Shown piece by piece: positions 22,830-30,813 of a stretch of 36,516 nucleotides of DNA. The first letter of the stretch is position 1; the number at the start of each line of letters is the position of its first letter. The stretch spans positions 1-36,516 of the forward strand of contig JAYPEK010000036.1 of the NCBI GenBank assembly GCA_038125725.1. Direction: 5' to 3'. The DNA comes from TMED8 sp038125725. GTDB lineage: Bacteria; Pseudomonadota; Alphaproteobacteria; Rhodospirillales; Casp-alpha2. The notes under the pieces are model-generated. The model did not search any database, was not told the DNA's origin, and saw only the letters and a list, made by a program, of their open reading frames with translations. The position numbers and the translations under genes were made by a program.

Positions 22830-23465
22830 TTATTGCGACGCGACGACGCCCCCGGTGCCGATCATGGCGGTGCCGGCGGCGCGGTTGAACCACTTGATCC
22901 GCCTGGACGAGCCCAGAAGGCCGGGCGCCCGCGACGCGAGCACGGCATAGCCGGTCAGAATCAGGGCAATATCCGCGAACATCAGTGCCGTGACCAGCAT
23001 GCCGTCGGCGAGGGTCAGCGCGGCAACGTCGATGAACAGCGGCAGCAGCGCGCCGTAGAACACGATCGCCTTGGGATTGCTCATTGTCAGCGTATAGCCC
23101 GATACCGCCGCCTTCATCAAATCGCCCTTGGAATGCAGCTTGACCTCGCCGGGTTCGGCATCGGCCATCCAGAAACGAATCCCCAAGTAGATGAAATAGG
23201 CCGCCGCCAGATAGCGCACGACGGTCATCACCCCTTCGAATTGCGACGCCACCGCCGCCAGTCCCAGGAGCACCAGTAGCACCAGGCTGACGTCGGCCAA
23301 TGCGACGCCGCCGACGAAGGCGAGCACTGGGCGAAGCCCCTGCGCCATGGAGCGCGCCACCGTGGCGGTGACGCCGGGGCCCGGCGTGAGCTTGACGATG
23401 ATGCTCGCCGCCAGGAGTTGCAAAAGCTGCTCCAGCGGGATCGTGACAACGGACGGATCGGTCAT
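22830..23465 (-). CDS. LysE/RhtB-family amino-acid exporter
   Basis: A 211-residue inner-membrane exporter of the LysE/RhtB superfamily. It shows the N-terminal family motif LTPGPGVTATVARSMAQGLR (the usual TPGP.......G...G), helix 2 VLAFVGGVALADVSLVLLVL, and TLTMSNPKAIVFYGALLPLF (the SNPKA.LF motif). About six transmembrane segments are expected. Relatives export Lys, Arg, homoserine, threonine or other amino acids; substrate cannot be inferred. Its ATG overlaps the ccmI stop (ATGA), so it is translationally coupled to the ccm operon, an unusual partner. Confidence 0.92.
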   Translation of the reverse strand: MTDPSVVTIPLEQLLQLLAASIIVKLTPGPGVTATVARSMAQGLRPVLAFVGGVALADVSLVLLVLLGLAAVASQFEGVMTVVRYLAAAYFIYLGIRFWMADAEPGEVKLHSKGDLMKAAVSGYTLTMSNPKAIVFYGALLPLFIDVAALTLADGMLVTALMFADIALILTGYAVLASRAPGLLGSSRRIKWFNRAAGTAMIGTGGVVASQ

Positions 23466-24658
23466 TGCAGGGCGCGGATGCGGGCTTCCGCCTCTTCGGC
23501 TTTCTCGGTTTCGCCGAGCACCCTATAGGCGCGCGCCAGCCGTTGCCAGCCGGCGAGATCGTCCGGGGTATCCTTCATCCGCTCGGCCAGGCGCTCGACC
23601 ATGGAACGGATCATCGCGTTGCGGTCTTCCGCCGACATCTGCTGCGCGGCTTCCATGTCCTCGCGGCTCGGTCCCGGCGCGGCGGTGGCAGGCGCGCCGG
23701 TCGTGGACGGCGGCGGCGTCGGTTGGCTTTCGGGGCGTTTACCGGGGCCCAGCAGCTTCGCCGTCAGCGTCGGCTCGACCGTCATGGGATCGACGTTCAG
23801 TTCCTTGGCGGCGTTCTGGATGCTCTGGCGGACGGTGCCGAGCCAGGGCGCATCGCCATGCGAGACGGCGACGAGATCGATCCAGCCCTGCAGGGCCGCC
23901 TTAAGGTTGCCGTCCTGAGCGTCTGCCAGCGCCAGGTAGTAGCGGGCGCGCGGATTGCGGGCATCCGACGACAGCACCGATTTGAACAGTTCGCGCGATT
24001 CCGCCACCACCTTGCGTTCGTTCGCCAGCACCAGCGATTCCGCCAGTTCGGTGGCGACGGTCATGTCCTCGGGCGCCAGTTCGGCTGCCTTGCGGAAGGC
24101 GGTCACGGCATCGCCGTCGCGGTCCATGGTCTGATAGGTGCGGCCCAGCAAAAGCCAGCCGCGCAGGTTGCCGGGGTCTTCCTCCATGCGCTGCGCGAGG
24201 CGCGCGGCCAGGGTTTCGATATCATCGGGCGCCTTTTGCGCCTCGGCGGCGGCGGGCTTGGTGTCCTGGCGTTCGGCGTAGGGAACGTTCGGGTACTGGG
24301 GCGAGCCCAGCCGCGCATAGAGCCCGAAAGCAAGCGCTGGAATGCCGACAATGACCACCGCCGAGACCAGCAAACGTCCGCCGCCGGCGGGTGCCGGCGC
24401 ATCTGGTTTTCCCTCTCCGCCAGCTTCGGCGGCGGTGAGGATACGGCGCTCGATCTCTGTCCGGGCCGCCTCGGCCTCGGCGTCGGTGATCAATCCCTGG
24501 GCCAGTTCCTGTTCGATCTCGTCCAGTTGGTCCTTGTAGACGTTGATGTCGTAGCTGAGCCGGCCGGCCGCGGCGGCCGAGCGGCGCATCAGCGCCCACA
24601 GCAATCCGGCGACGACGATCGCCGTGACGATGGTGACGGCCGCCCAGAACGGGGTCAT
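23462..24658 (-). CDS. ccmI: cytochrome c-type biogenesis protein CcmI (CycH)
   Basis: CcmI is the apocytochrome chaperone of System I: it binds the C-terminal helix of apocytochrome c and presents it to CcmF/H. The 398-residue protein begins with a TM segment (WAAVTIVTAIVVAGLLWALM), a cytoplasmic Leu/Glu-rich loop (YKDQLDEIEQELAQGLITDA), a second TM segment (LLVSAVVIVGIPALAFGLYA) and a periplasmic region starting YPNVPYAERQD. TPR units follow: NLRGWLLLGRTYQTMDRDGD and DLAGWQRLARAYRVLGETEK. Its start overlaps ccmH (ATGA) and its end overlaps the exporter gene. Confidence 0.93.
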   Translation of the reverse strand: MTPFWAAVTIVTAIVVAGLLWALMRRSAAAAGRLSYDINVYKDQLDEIEQELAQGLITDAEAEAARTEIERRILTAAEAGGEGKPDAPAPAGGGRLLVSAVVIVGIPALAFGLYARLGSPQYPNVPYAERQDTKPAAAEAQKAPDDIETLAARLAQRMEEDPGNLRGWLLLGRTYQTMDRDGDAVTAFRKAAELAPEDMTVATELAESLVLANERKVVAESRELFKSVLSSDARNPRARYYLALADAQDGNLKAALQGWIDLVAVSHGDAPWLGTVRQSIQNAAKELNVDPMTVEPTLTAKLLGPGKRPESQPTPPPSTTGAPATAAPGPSREDMEAAQQMSAEDRNAMIRSMVERLAERMKDTPDDLAGWQRLARAYRVLGETEKAEEAEARIRALQ

Positions 24659-25134
24659 GAGCCATCTCCCTTCAAGAGGTCGTCCAGGCGTTTCTTTTGC
24701 TCATCCGAAAGCGCCGGTGCCGCGACGGTTTCCGCCCGTGCGGCGCGCTGGCGGCGAAAGAAGGCGAAGGCGGCGATCAGCGCCAGCGCCACGAACAGCA
24801 GCGGCCCCAACCACAGCGCCAGGGTGGCGAACTTGAATGGCGGTTTCAGTAGCACGAAATCGCCGTAGCGCGACACAACATAGTCGACGACCTGTTTGTT
24901 GCTGTCGCCGGCGGTCAGCCGTTCGCGCACGAGGAGGCGCAGGTCGCGCGCCAGCGTCGCATCGGAATCGTCGATCGACTGGTTCTGGCAGACGACGCAG
25001 CGAAGCCCCTTGGAGATATCGCGCGCGCGGGCCTCCAGCGCCGGATCGTCCAGCACTTCGGCGGGATCGACCGCGAGCGCCGGCTGCAGCGCGGCGAACA
25101 GAAGGGCCGTGGCGAGAAGCAGGCGTTTCAGCAT
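24655..25134 (-). CDS. ccmH: cytochrome c-type biogenesis protein CcmH (CycL)
   Basis: CcmH is a thiol-disulfide protein that keeps the apocytochrome CxxCH motif reduced. The 159-residue protein has an N-terminal signal/anchor (LLLATALLFAALQPALAVDP), the conserved active site RCVVCQNQSIDDSDA and the helical LARDLRLLVRERLTAGDSNK followed by YVVSRYGDFVLLKPPF, then a C-terminal TM segment (LWLGPLLFVALALIAAFAFF). Length matches the single-module alphaproteobacterial CcmH/CycL. It lies one base after ccmG and overlaps ccmI by four. Confidence 0.96.
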   Translation of the reverse strand: MLKRLLLATALLFAALQPALAVDPAEVLDDPALEARARDISKGLRCVVCQNQSIDDSDATLARDLRLLVRERLTAGDSNKQVVDYVVSRYGDFVLLKPPFKFATLALWLGPLLFVALALIAAFAFFRRQRAARAETVAAPALSDEQKKRLDDLLKGDGS

Positions 25135-25135
25135 C

Positions 25136-25711
25136 TCAGGATCCGCCTTTCTGGCCGCCCGTTTGGCTGCCGTTTCGGCGAAGCTGTTGGATCAGCGGCT
25201 GCAACACCTCTTTCCAAACCTCGTCGTTGACGGGGCCGATGTGTTTGTAGCGGATGACGCCTTTCTGATCGACCAGGAAGGTCTCCGGCGCGCCGGTGAC
25301 GCCGAAGGCGATGGCCGCCTTTGAGCGCGGGTCGTCGCCGACCAGCGTGTAGGGATCGCCGAACCGCTTCAGCCAGCGCGGGCCGGCGTCGGGGTCTTCC
25401 TCGCGCCAGTCGATGCCATGGATCGGCACCGCCCCTTGTTCTTTCAACTTCATCAGGTAGGGGTGCTCGGTACGGCAGGCGACGCACCAGGAGCCGAAGA
25501 TATTGACCAGCGTGACGTCGCCCTCGAGATCGGTGCTGGCGAAACCCTTGGCGCCGCGGTCCTTGATCGGCGGCAGGTCGAAGGCCGGCACCGGCTGGCC
25601 GTCCAGCATGTTGGGAAGCTGTTTCGGGTCCAGCGTCAGGCCAATGCCGAGATAAATGCCGAGCACGCAAAAGATCGCCAACGGGATCGAATAGAGCCAA
25701 CGGTTGTTCAT
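25136..25711 (-). CDS. ccmG: thiol:disulfide interchange protein CcmG/DsbE
   Basis: CcmG is a membrane-anchored periplasmic thioredoxin-like reductant for cytochrome c maturation. The 191-residue protein has an N-terminal TM anchor (WLYSIPLAIFCVLGIYLGIG), the lead-in LPNMLDGQPVPAFDLPPIKD and the active site NIFGSWCVACRTEHPYLMKL, a CxxC thioredoxin motif with the family's acidic surroundings, then GVTGAPETFLVDQKGVIRYK. Start MNNRW at 25711 has GGAG eight bases upstream; a longer in-frame start at 25852 would add Arg-rich sequence overlapping ccmF and is rejected. Typical CcmG length is 170-190. Confidence 0.96.
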   Translation of the reverse strand: MNNRWLYSIPLAIFCVLGIYLGIGLTLDPKQLPNMLDGQPVPAFDLPPIKDRGAKGFASTDLEGDVTLVNIFGSWCVACRTEHPYLMKLKEQGAVPIHGIDWREEDPDAGPRWLKRFGDPYTLVGDDPRSKAAIAFGVTGAPETFLVDQKGVIRYKHIGPVNDEVWKEVLQPLIQQLRRNGSQTGGQKGGS

Positions 25712-25734
25712 GGTGCCGCTCCGCCGCCGATCCG

Positions 25735-27717
25735 TCAGGCGCCCGCCGCCACGGCGGCGCCGGCGCGGCTGCGTTTCGGTGCGCCGACCCGGTAGCGCCG
25801 GTCGGTGAGGCTGAGCACACCGCCGAAGACCATGACCATGGCGCCGATCCACATCCAGACGACCAGCGGATTGAAGTAGAGGCGTGTCACGTAGGCGCCG
25901 TCCTCGCCCTCCGGGTCGCCGATGACGGCATAGAGATCGCCCGCCAGGCGGGTTTCGATGCCGGCTTCGGTGGTCGGCATGCCGCCGATGGGATAGTTGC
26001 GTTTCTCGGCGACCAACTTGGCGATCTCGTCGCCGCCCTTGCGCACCGTGAACTTGCCGACGATGGCCGTATAGTTGGGGCCCTGGCCCTCGCTGGCGCC
26101 GTCGAAGGTAAACTCGTAACCGGCCAACTCAACCTTTTCGCCGGGGTGCATGGTCTGAATGCTTTCCTTGGTCCAGCCGCCGGCGCCGGCCATGCCGGCG
26201 ATCGCCAGCGCCAGGCCGAAGTGGCCCAAGACCATGCCCCAACTGGCGCGTGGCATGCGCCGGAAGCGGCCCCAGGCGCCGGCCGGCGCCGAGAACAGCC
26301 GCGCCCGGCCGGCCAGTTCCGTGAGCGTGCCGACAGCGAGCCACACGGCGAGCCCCATGCCCAGCGTCGCGAAGATCGGCCCGTCCGTCTGCCACATGTA
26401 GGTGGCGGCCAGCGCGACGAGGCCCAGGATGGCGGCCAACTTGAGCTGCCCGAAGGCGGCGACGAGATCGCCGCGCTTCCAGTTGAGCAGCGGACCGAAG
26501 GCCATGGCGGCGATCATCGGGATCATGATCGGAATGAAGACGGCATTGAAGAAGGGCGGTCCCACCGAGACCTTGCCGCCGCCGATGGCGTCCAGGAACA
26601 GGGGATAAAGCGTGCCTAGCAACACCGCCGCCGCCGCCGTGGTCATCACAAGATTGTTGAACAACAGCGCGCCTTCGCGCGAAATCGGCTGGAACAGGCC
26701 GGATGACACCAGCTTCGGCGCGCGGAAGGCGTAAAGCGCCAGCGAGCCACCGATGACGACGATCAACAGCATCAGGATGAAGACGCCGCGTGTCGGGTCG
26801 GTGGCGAAGGCATGCACCGACGTCAGCACACCCGACCGCACCAGGAAGGTGCCGAGCAGGCTGAGCGAGAAGGTGATGATGGCGAGAAGCACCGTCCAGC
26901 CCTTGAGCGAGTCGCGCTTCTCCACCACGGTCGCGGAATGCAGCAGCGCCGTCCCCGCCAGCCAGGGCATGAAGGACGCGTTCTCGACCGGATCCCAATA
27001 CCACCAGCCGCCCCAGCCGAGCTCGTAATAGGCCCACCAGGACCCGAGCGTGATGCCGCCCGTGAGGAAGCACCAGGCGGCCATGGTCCAGGGCCTGACC
27101 CAGCGCGCCCAGGCGGCGTCGACGCGGCCCTCGATCAGGGCGGCGATGGCGAAGGAAAAGGCCATGGAGAAACCGACGTAGCCGAGGTAGAGCATCGGCG
27201 GATGGAAGGCGAGCCCCGGGTCCTGCAACAGCGGGTTCAGCTCGCGGCCGTTGATGGGGGCGGGAAACAGCCGTTCGAACGGGTTCGACGTGAACAGCAT
27301 GAACAGGTAAAAGCCAACCGCGATCATCGACTGCACGCTGAGCACCCGGGCGCGCAACGCCGGCGGCAGGTTGCGCCCGAAGGCCGCCACGGCGGCGCCG
27401 AAGATGGCCAGGATCAGCACCCAGAGAAGCAGCGAGCCCTCGTGGTTCCCCCACACGCCGGAGATCTTGTAGAGCATCGGCATGGCGGTATTGGAATTGG
27501 AAGCCACGTTGAGGACGCTGAAATCGGAGGTGACGTAGAGATGCGTCAGGCAGCCGAAGGAAATGGCGACCAGAAGGAACTGGAACATGGCCGTCGGCCG
27601 CGCCAGGCCCATCCAGACCTCGTTGTCGCGCGCCGCGCCGACCAGCGGGAACACGGCCTGCACCAAGGCGACGCAAAGCGCCAGGATCAGCGTGAAATGG
27701 CCAAGCTCGGCGGTCAT
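25735..27717 (-). CDS. ccmF: cytochrome c heme lyase subunit CcmF
   Basis: CcmF is the core of the heme lyase that moves heme from CcmE to apocytochrome c. The 660-residue protein is strongly hydrophobic, with about 14 expected TM helices. It carries the WWD heme-handling domain GWGGWWYWDPVENASFMPWL, preceded by the conserved GGITLGSWWAYYEL, and GVWGNHEGSLLLWVLILAIF near the N-terminus. The C-terminal part ends in a periplasmic domain and a last TM pair (PLVVWMWIGAMVMVFGGVLS). Start MTAELGHF at 27717 matches the family. It follows ccmE by two bases and precedes ccmG by 23. Confidence 0.97.
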   Translation of the reverse strand: MTAELGHFTLILALCVALVQAVFPLVGAARDNEVWMGLARPTAMFQFLLVAISFGCLTHLYVTSDFSVLNVASNSNTAMPMLYKISGVWGNHEGSLLLWVLILAIFGAAVAAFGRNLPPALRARVLSVQSMIAVGFYLFMLFTSNPFERLFPAPINGRELNPLLQDPGLAFHPPMLYLGYVGFSMAFSFAIAALIEGRVDAAWARWVRPWTMAAWCFLTGGITLGSWWAYYELGWGGWWYWDPVENASFMPWLAGTALLHSATVVEKRDSLKGWTVLLAIITFSLSLLGTFLVRSGVLTSVHAFATDPTRGVFILMLLIVVIGGSLALYAFRAPKLVSSGLFQPISREGALLFNNLVMTTAAAAVLLGTLYPLFLDAIGGGKVSVGPPFFNAVFIPIMIPMIAAMAFGPLLNWKRGDLVAAFGQLKLAAILGLVALAATYMWQTDGPIFATLGMGLAVWLAVGTLTELAGRARLFSAPAGAWGRFRRMPRASWGMVLGHFGLALAIAGMAGAGGWTKESIQTMHPGEKVELAGYEFTFDGASEGQGPNYTAIVGKFTVRKGGDEIAKLVAEKRNYPIGGMPTTEAGIETRLAGDLYAVIGDPEGEDGAYVTRLYFNPLVVWMWIGAMVMVFGGVLSLTDRRYRVGAPKRSRAGAAVAAGA

Positions 27718-27719
27718 GC

Positions 27720-28169
27720 CTATTGATCCTTGCCCTGGTTGTTGCCTTGCCACTGACCCGACTTCTTGATCGCTTCCGCGACCTCGGGCGGCATGTAGTT
27801 CTCGTCGTGTTTCGCCAGCACTTCCTCGGCGACGAAGATGCCGTTCTGCAGCCGACCCTCGGCGACGACGCCCTGGCCTTCGCGGAACAAGTCCGGCAAA
27901 ACACCCACGTAGCGCACCGCGACCGTGTTGGCGGTGTCGGTGACCTTGAACATGGTTACGCCGTCGCCTGGTTTCTGGACGCTGTCTTCCTCCACCAGGC
28001 CGCCCAGGCGCAGCCGCTGTTCGGGACCGGGTCGTTTCTCGGCTAGATCGGAGGGGCTGAAGAAAAAGACGATATTGTCCTTCAGCGCCGTCAGCACGAG
28101 ACCCGCCGCCGTGCCCAACAGGGCCAGCGCGATGACCACGAAGGTGAGACGTTTGTGCTTACGTTTCAT
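27720..28169 (-). CDS. ccmE: heme chaperone CcmE
   Basis: CcmE receives heme from CcmABCD, binds it covalently in the periplasm and hands it to CcmF/H. The 149-residue protein has an N-terminal TM anchor (LTFVVIALALLGTAAGLVLT), then the OB-fold: IVFFFSPSDLAEK, RLRLGGLVEEDSV, YVGVLPDLFREGQGVVAEGR. The heme-attachment His is in EVLAKHDENYMPPEV, the strictly conserved LAKHDE.Y.P motif. The ccmD end overlaps its start by 11 bases. Confidence 0.97.
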   Translation of the reverse strand: MKRKHKRLTFVVIALALLGTAAGLVLTALKDNIVFFFSPSDLAEKRPGPEQRLRLGGLVEEDSVQKPGDGVTMFKVTDTANTVAVRYVGVLPDLFREGQGVVAEGRLQNGIFVAEEVLAKHDENYMPPEVAEAIKKSGQWQGNNQGKDQ

Positions 28170-28374
28170 CTGCTGTCTCTCGGGTTGTTCCCGGGGTTGT
28201 TTCGGATTTACGCCGCGCGCGCGGGTTCAGCGAAGCCAGTTCCGCGTCGGCGGCATTCTGGAAGCGCTTGCCGGCGATGAATAGCCAGATCAAGACCACG
28301 GCAACGACACCATAGGCGGGCCAGATGAAGCCGGCATAGCCGCCCATCGAGAAAAATTGCGACAGCATGTCCAT
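28159..28374 (-). CDS. ccmD: heme exporter protein CcmD
   Basis: CcmD is a small membrane protein that stabilises the CcmABC-CcmE complex and helps release holo-CcmE. The 71-residue product has a near-universal N-terminal pattern (FFSMGGYAGFIWPAYGVVAV) running into a single TM helix, followed by RFQNAADAELASL and a charged tail. ATG 28374 lies two bases after the ccmC stop; a second ATG (28368) is possible. An upstream in-frame start at 28428 would read back into ccmC and is rejected. Confidence 0.9.
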   Translation of the reverse strand: MDMLSQFFSMGGYAGFIWPAYGVVAVVLIWLFIAGKRFQNAADAELASLNPRARRKSETTPGTTRETADET

Positions 28375-28375
28375 C

Positions 28376-29143
28376 TCAGTCGGCCCCTTCTTCGGCCGGC
28401 GTGCTCGCCGCGCCCGGCGCGCCGCCATGGACCTGGCGCAGCCGGAGCGCGCGCACCTTCATGGAGGAAATCTCGCCACGGATACGGATCAGCATGAGCC
28501 AGATGTAATAGGCCTTGAACGCCAGCGCCATTAACAACAGCGGCGTCAGCATGCTGGAATGGATGGCCGGGCCGCTCATCTTCACGACGCTGGCGGGCTG
28601 ATGCAGGGTGTTCCACCAGTCGACAGAAAACTTGATGATCGGCACGTTGATGAAGCCGACGATGGCAAGGATGGCGGACGCCTTGGCGCCGCGTTCGGCA
28701 TCGTCGAAGGCGTCCTGCAGGGCCATGTAGCCGAGATAGAGGAAAAACAGGATCAGCACCGACGTGAGGCGCGCATCCCAGACCCACCAGGTGCCCCACA
28801 TGGGCTTGCCCCAGAGCGAGCCGGTGACCAGCGCCAGGAAGGTGAAGCCGGCGCCGATGGGGGCCGTGGCGCGCGCCGCCAGGCCGGCCAGCGGATGTTT
28901 CCAGATCAGCGCAACGCCCGAGGCGACGGCCAGCGCCGTATAACAGAACAGTGCCATCCAGGCGGCCGGCACGTGGATATACATGATGCGCACGGTCTCG
29001 CCCTGCTGGTAGTCGGCGGGAGAGTGGAACAGCGCGAAATAGAGGCCGGAAACCACGAAAACAATGGTCAATCCCGCCGCCCAGGGCTGGATAATATCGG
29101 CAAGGCGCAGGAAGCGCGTCGGATTGGCGAAACGATGCAGCAT
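28376..29143 (-). CDS. ccmC: heme exporter protein CcmC
   Basis: CcmC binds heme at the outer face of the inner membrane and loads it onto CcmE. The 255-residue protein has six expected TM helices and the WWD-type tryptophan-rich signature GKPMWGTWWVWDARLTSVLI, with conserved His residues nearby (YIHVPAAWMA near 85, IHSSMLTPLL later). The start is put at MLHRFANP (29143), where family similarity begins. It is separated from ccmB by 146 bp that hold an FNR-like site and an inverted repeat, unlike the tight packing elsewhere in the cluster. Confidence 0.95.
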   Translation of the reverse strand: MLHRFANPTRFLRLADIIQPWAAGLTIVFVVSGLYFALFHSPADYQQGETVRIMYIHVPAAWMALFCYTALAVASGVALIWKHPLAGLAARATAPIGAGFTFLALVTGSLWGKPMWGTWWVWDARLTSVLILFFLYLGYMALQDAFDDAERGAKASAILAIVGFINVPIIKFSVDWWNTLHQPASVVKMSGPAIHSSMLTPLLLMALAFKAYYIWLMLIRIRGEISSMKVRALRLRQVHGGAPGAASTPAEEGAD

Positions 29144-29179
29144 GAGCGGTGCCGTTAACGATGTCCCTGTGGCAGTTCG

Positions 29180-29227
29180 TTGGGCAGTACTATCGTCAAT
29201 TCCCTGTCGCGGATACAGTACTGCCAA
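29180..29227. promoter_or_regulatory. inverted repeat in the ccmB-ccmC gap
   Basis: TTGGGCAGTACT (29180-29191) pairs with AGTACTGCCAA (29217-29227) with one bulged base. In the ccmC leader this would make a 11-bp stem with a 25-base loop; as DNA, each arm contains the palindrome AGTACT. It lies between the FNR-like box and ccmC. Meaning not known. Confidence 0.5.
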
Positions 29228-29251
29228 TACCTAAGTTGGGCCAGTTTGGCT

Positions 29252-29265
29252 TTGACGCAAGTCAA
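29252..29265. promoter_or_regulatory. FNR/FixK-type binding site upstream of ccmC
   Basis: TTGACGCAAGTCAA is a perfect palindrome in its half-sites (TTGAC-N4-GTCAA), the consensus used by FixK, FnrN, Dnr and related Crp/Fnr regulators in alphaproteobacteria. It lies 109 bp before the ccmC start in the only large gap of the ccm cluster. If the site is at -41.5, transcription would begin near 29217, inside the gap and toward ccmC. No regulator gene is in the window. Confidence 0.6.
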
Positions 29266-29289
29266 TATCATACCGAAATCCGCAGGTTT

Positions 29290-29958
29290 TCAGCTTCTTA
29301 GCGCCTGGCGCAGCGCCGCCGCCGAGGCCCAAAGCGATAGCGGCAGCACGCCGACCAAGAGACCGCCCAGGATCAGCAGATGCGCGCGCCAGGAAAACCC
29401 GTTCAGGGCGGCATCGACGGCGCTGACGCCGAAGATCAGCACCGGCACGTAGAGCGGCAAGATCAGCAACGACAATAGCACGCCGCCGCGCCTGGCACCC
29501 AGGATCAGCGCCGCGCCGATGGCACCGATCAGGCTCAAGGCCGGCGTGCCGATGGCGAGTGCCAGGACGAGCACCAAAAACCCGCCGCCGTCCATGTTCA
29601 TCAGCACGGCCAGCAGCGGCGCCGCGACGATCAGCGGCAGGCCCGTGGTCAGCCAATGTGCCGCGACCTTGGCCGCCACCGTCAGTTCCAGGGCGATGGG
29701 CTGCATGATCAGGAGTTCCAGGCTGCCGTCGTCGAAATCCGCCTGGAACAGGCGTTCCAGCGACAGCATGGAGGCCAACAGCGCCGCCACCCAGATAACG
29801 CCGGCGCTGATGCGCGCCAAAACGTTGGGTTCCGGCCCAACGCCGAACGGAAACAGCACCACGGCGAGGACGAAGAACATCACCACCATCAGGCTGTCCA
29901 TTCCCTGGCGCATGGCGAGGCGCAGGTCGCGCCGGACGATTTCAATAAAGGCCGTCAT
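29290..29958 (-). CDS. ccmB: heme exporter protein CcmB
   Basis: CcmB is the membrane subunit of the CcmA2B2 ATPase that frees holo-CcmE from CcmC/D. The 222-residue protein starts MTAFIEIVRRDLRLAMRQGM and contains six expected TM helices. Family motifs are FPFGVGPEPNVLARISAGVI, SLERLFQADFDDGSLELLIM and LPLYVPVLIFGVSAVDAAL. The gene overlaps ccmA by 17 bases. The long in-frame upstream start at 30168 is rejected as it only adds a low-complexity frame inside ccmA. Confidence 0.96.
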   Translation of the reverse strand: MTAFIEIVRRDLRLAMRQGMDSLMVVMFFVLAVVLFPFGVGPEPNVLARISAGVIWVAALLASMLSLERLFQADFDDGSLELLIMQPIALELTVAAKVAAHWLTTGLPLIVAAPLLAVLMNMDGGGFLVLVLALAIGTPALSLIGAIGAALILGARRGGVLLSLLILPLYVPVLIFGVSAVDAALNGFSWRAHLLILGGLLVGVLPLSLWASAAALRQALRS

Positions 29959-30589
29959 CGAAATCCGCCTCCGCTTGAAATTCGTCGAGGTTGAGGGTGA
30001 TGGCGTCGTCGAGACCGAGCGCGGTATGAGTCGAGGCGACGACCATGCCGCCGGTGGCCCGGTGATCCGCCAGCACGCGTTCGAAACGCGCCACGGTGGC
30101 GACGTCGAGCGCCGTTGTCGGTTCGTCGAGCAGCCACAGTGGCGCGGGCGCGGCGAGGATGCGCGCAAGGTTCACGCGCCGTTTCTGCCCGGCCGACAGG
30201 AACCGCCCGGGCACGTCCTTCAGGTGGCGGATATCGAAGGCGTCGAGAGCCGGGTCGAGGCGCGCGTGCTGATCGCGGAGCGCCGCCCAGAAGGCGACGT
30301 TCTCGGCGACCGTCAGCACCGGTTTGACGGCGTCGTGGTGGCCGACATAGTGAAGCCGCTGGAAATGGCCTTCGGGTTCGTCGGCGACGGTGGTGTCCTG
30401 CCAGGCGAGGTTGCCGGCGATCGGCTGCAGCAGGCCCGCCATGATGCGCAGCAGGGTCGACTTGCCGCTGCCGTTGGGGCCCTTCAGCAGCAACGCGCCG
30501 CCCGGCCGGAGCTCAAACGACAGGCCCCGAAAGACCAGGCGTCCGCCGCGGAAACAGGCCAGATCGGTGCCGGAAAAATGTAGGTCCAT
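29942..30589 (-). CDS. ccmA: heme exporter ATP-binding protein CcmA
   Basis: CcmA is the ATPase of the CcmAB complex. The 215-residue protein has Walker A GPNGSGKSTLLRIMAGLL, ABC signature FLSAGQKRRVNLARILAAPA and Walker B PLWLLDEPTTALD, with the switch His shortly after (VASTHTALGL). Length is typical for CcmA (about 205). ATG 30589 is preferred to a TTG at 30613. It is the first gene of the ccm cluster; the transcript coming from upstream is blocked by a terminator at 30649-30678, so ccmA should have its own promoter in 30590-30650. Confidence 0.97.
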   Translation of the reverse strand: MDLHFSGTDLACFRGGRLVFRGLSFELRPGGALLLKGPNGSGKSTLLRIMAGLLQPIAGNLAWQDTTVADEPEGHFQRLHYVGHHDAVKPVLTVAENVAFWAALRDQHARLDPALDAFDIRHLKDVPGRFLSAGQKRRVNLARILAAPAPLWLLDEPTTALDVATVARFERVLADHRATGGMVVASTHTALGLDDAITLNLDEFQAEADFDDGLY

Positions 30590-30648
30590 GCCGGTGTCCG
30601 GTTGTCGAAGCAACTACGTTGCGTGAACCTAACCCATTGCTGCGGAAG

Positions 30649-30678
30649 AAAAAAGCGGCCGGGACATGGCCCGGCCGC
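30649..30678 (-). terminator. intrinsic terminator of the liv-paaK-fkbM operon
   Basis: On the minus strand GCGGCCGGG and CCCGGCCGC form a perfect 9-bp GC stem with a 6-base loop (stem 30678-30655), followed directly by TTTTTTCTTC. This is a textbook rho-independent terminator, 136 bp after the fkbM stop and before ccmA. Confidence 0.88.
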
Positions 30679-30813
30679 GAGTTTCGGCAAAGGGATGCCG
30701 ATAAGGGGACCAGAGAGGGGGGATCCCTGGTATAGACGAGGAGGTCTATGGTGATTATTTAGCGCCGTAAATGTGGCAACAATATGGGCAGGGTTTGATT
30801 TTTTCCGGGCAGT
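30679..30813. other. spacer between fkbM and its terminator
   Basis: The 135 bp between the fkbM stop and the terminator holds no gene. It contains an inverted repeat ATAGAC-N6-GTCTAT (30732-30749), and on the minus strand a loose promoter-like pair TTGTTG and AATAAT with 17 bases between. It could be a long 3' untranslated region or encode a small RNA that ends at the same terminator. Confidence 0.4.

Noticed and set aside
26129..27904. Minus-strand frame of 591 codons overlapping ccmF in another frame
   Set aside because: No recognisable motifs; ccmF in the neighbouring frame has the WWD signature.
30748..30762. AGGAGG followed by a four-codon reading frame (ATG to TAG)
   Set aside because: Too short to be meaningful and on the strand opposite to the nearby genes; GAGGAG is the loop of an inverted repeat.
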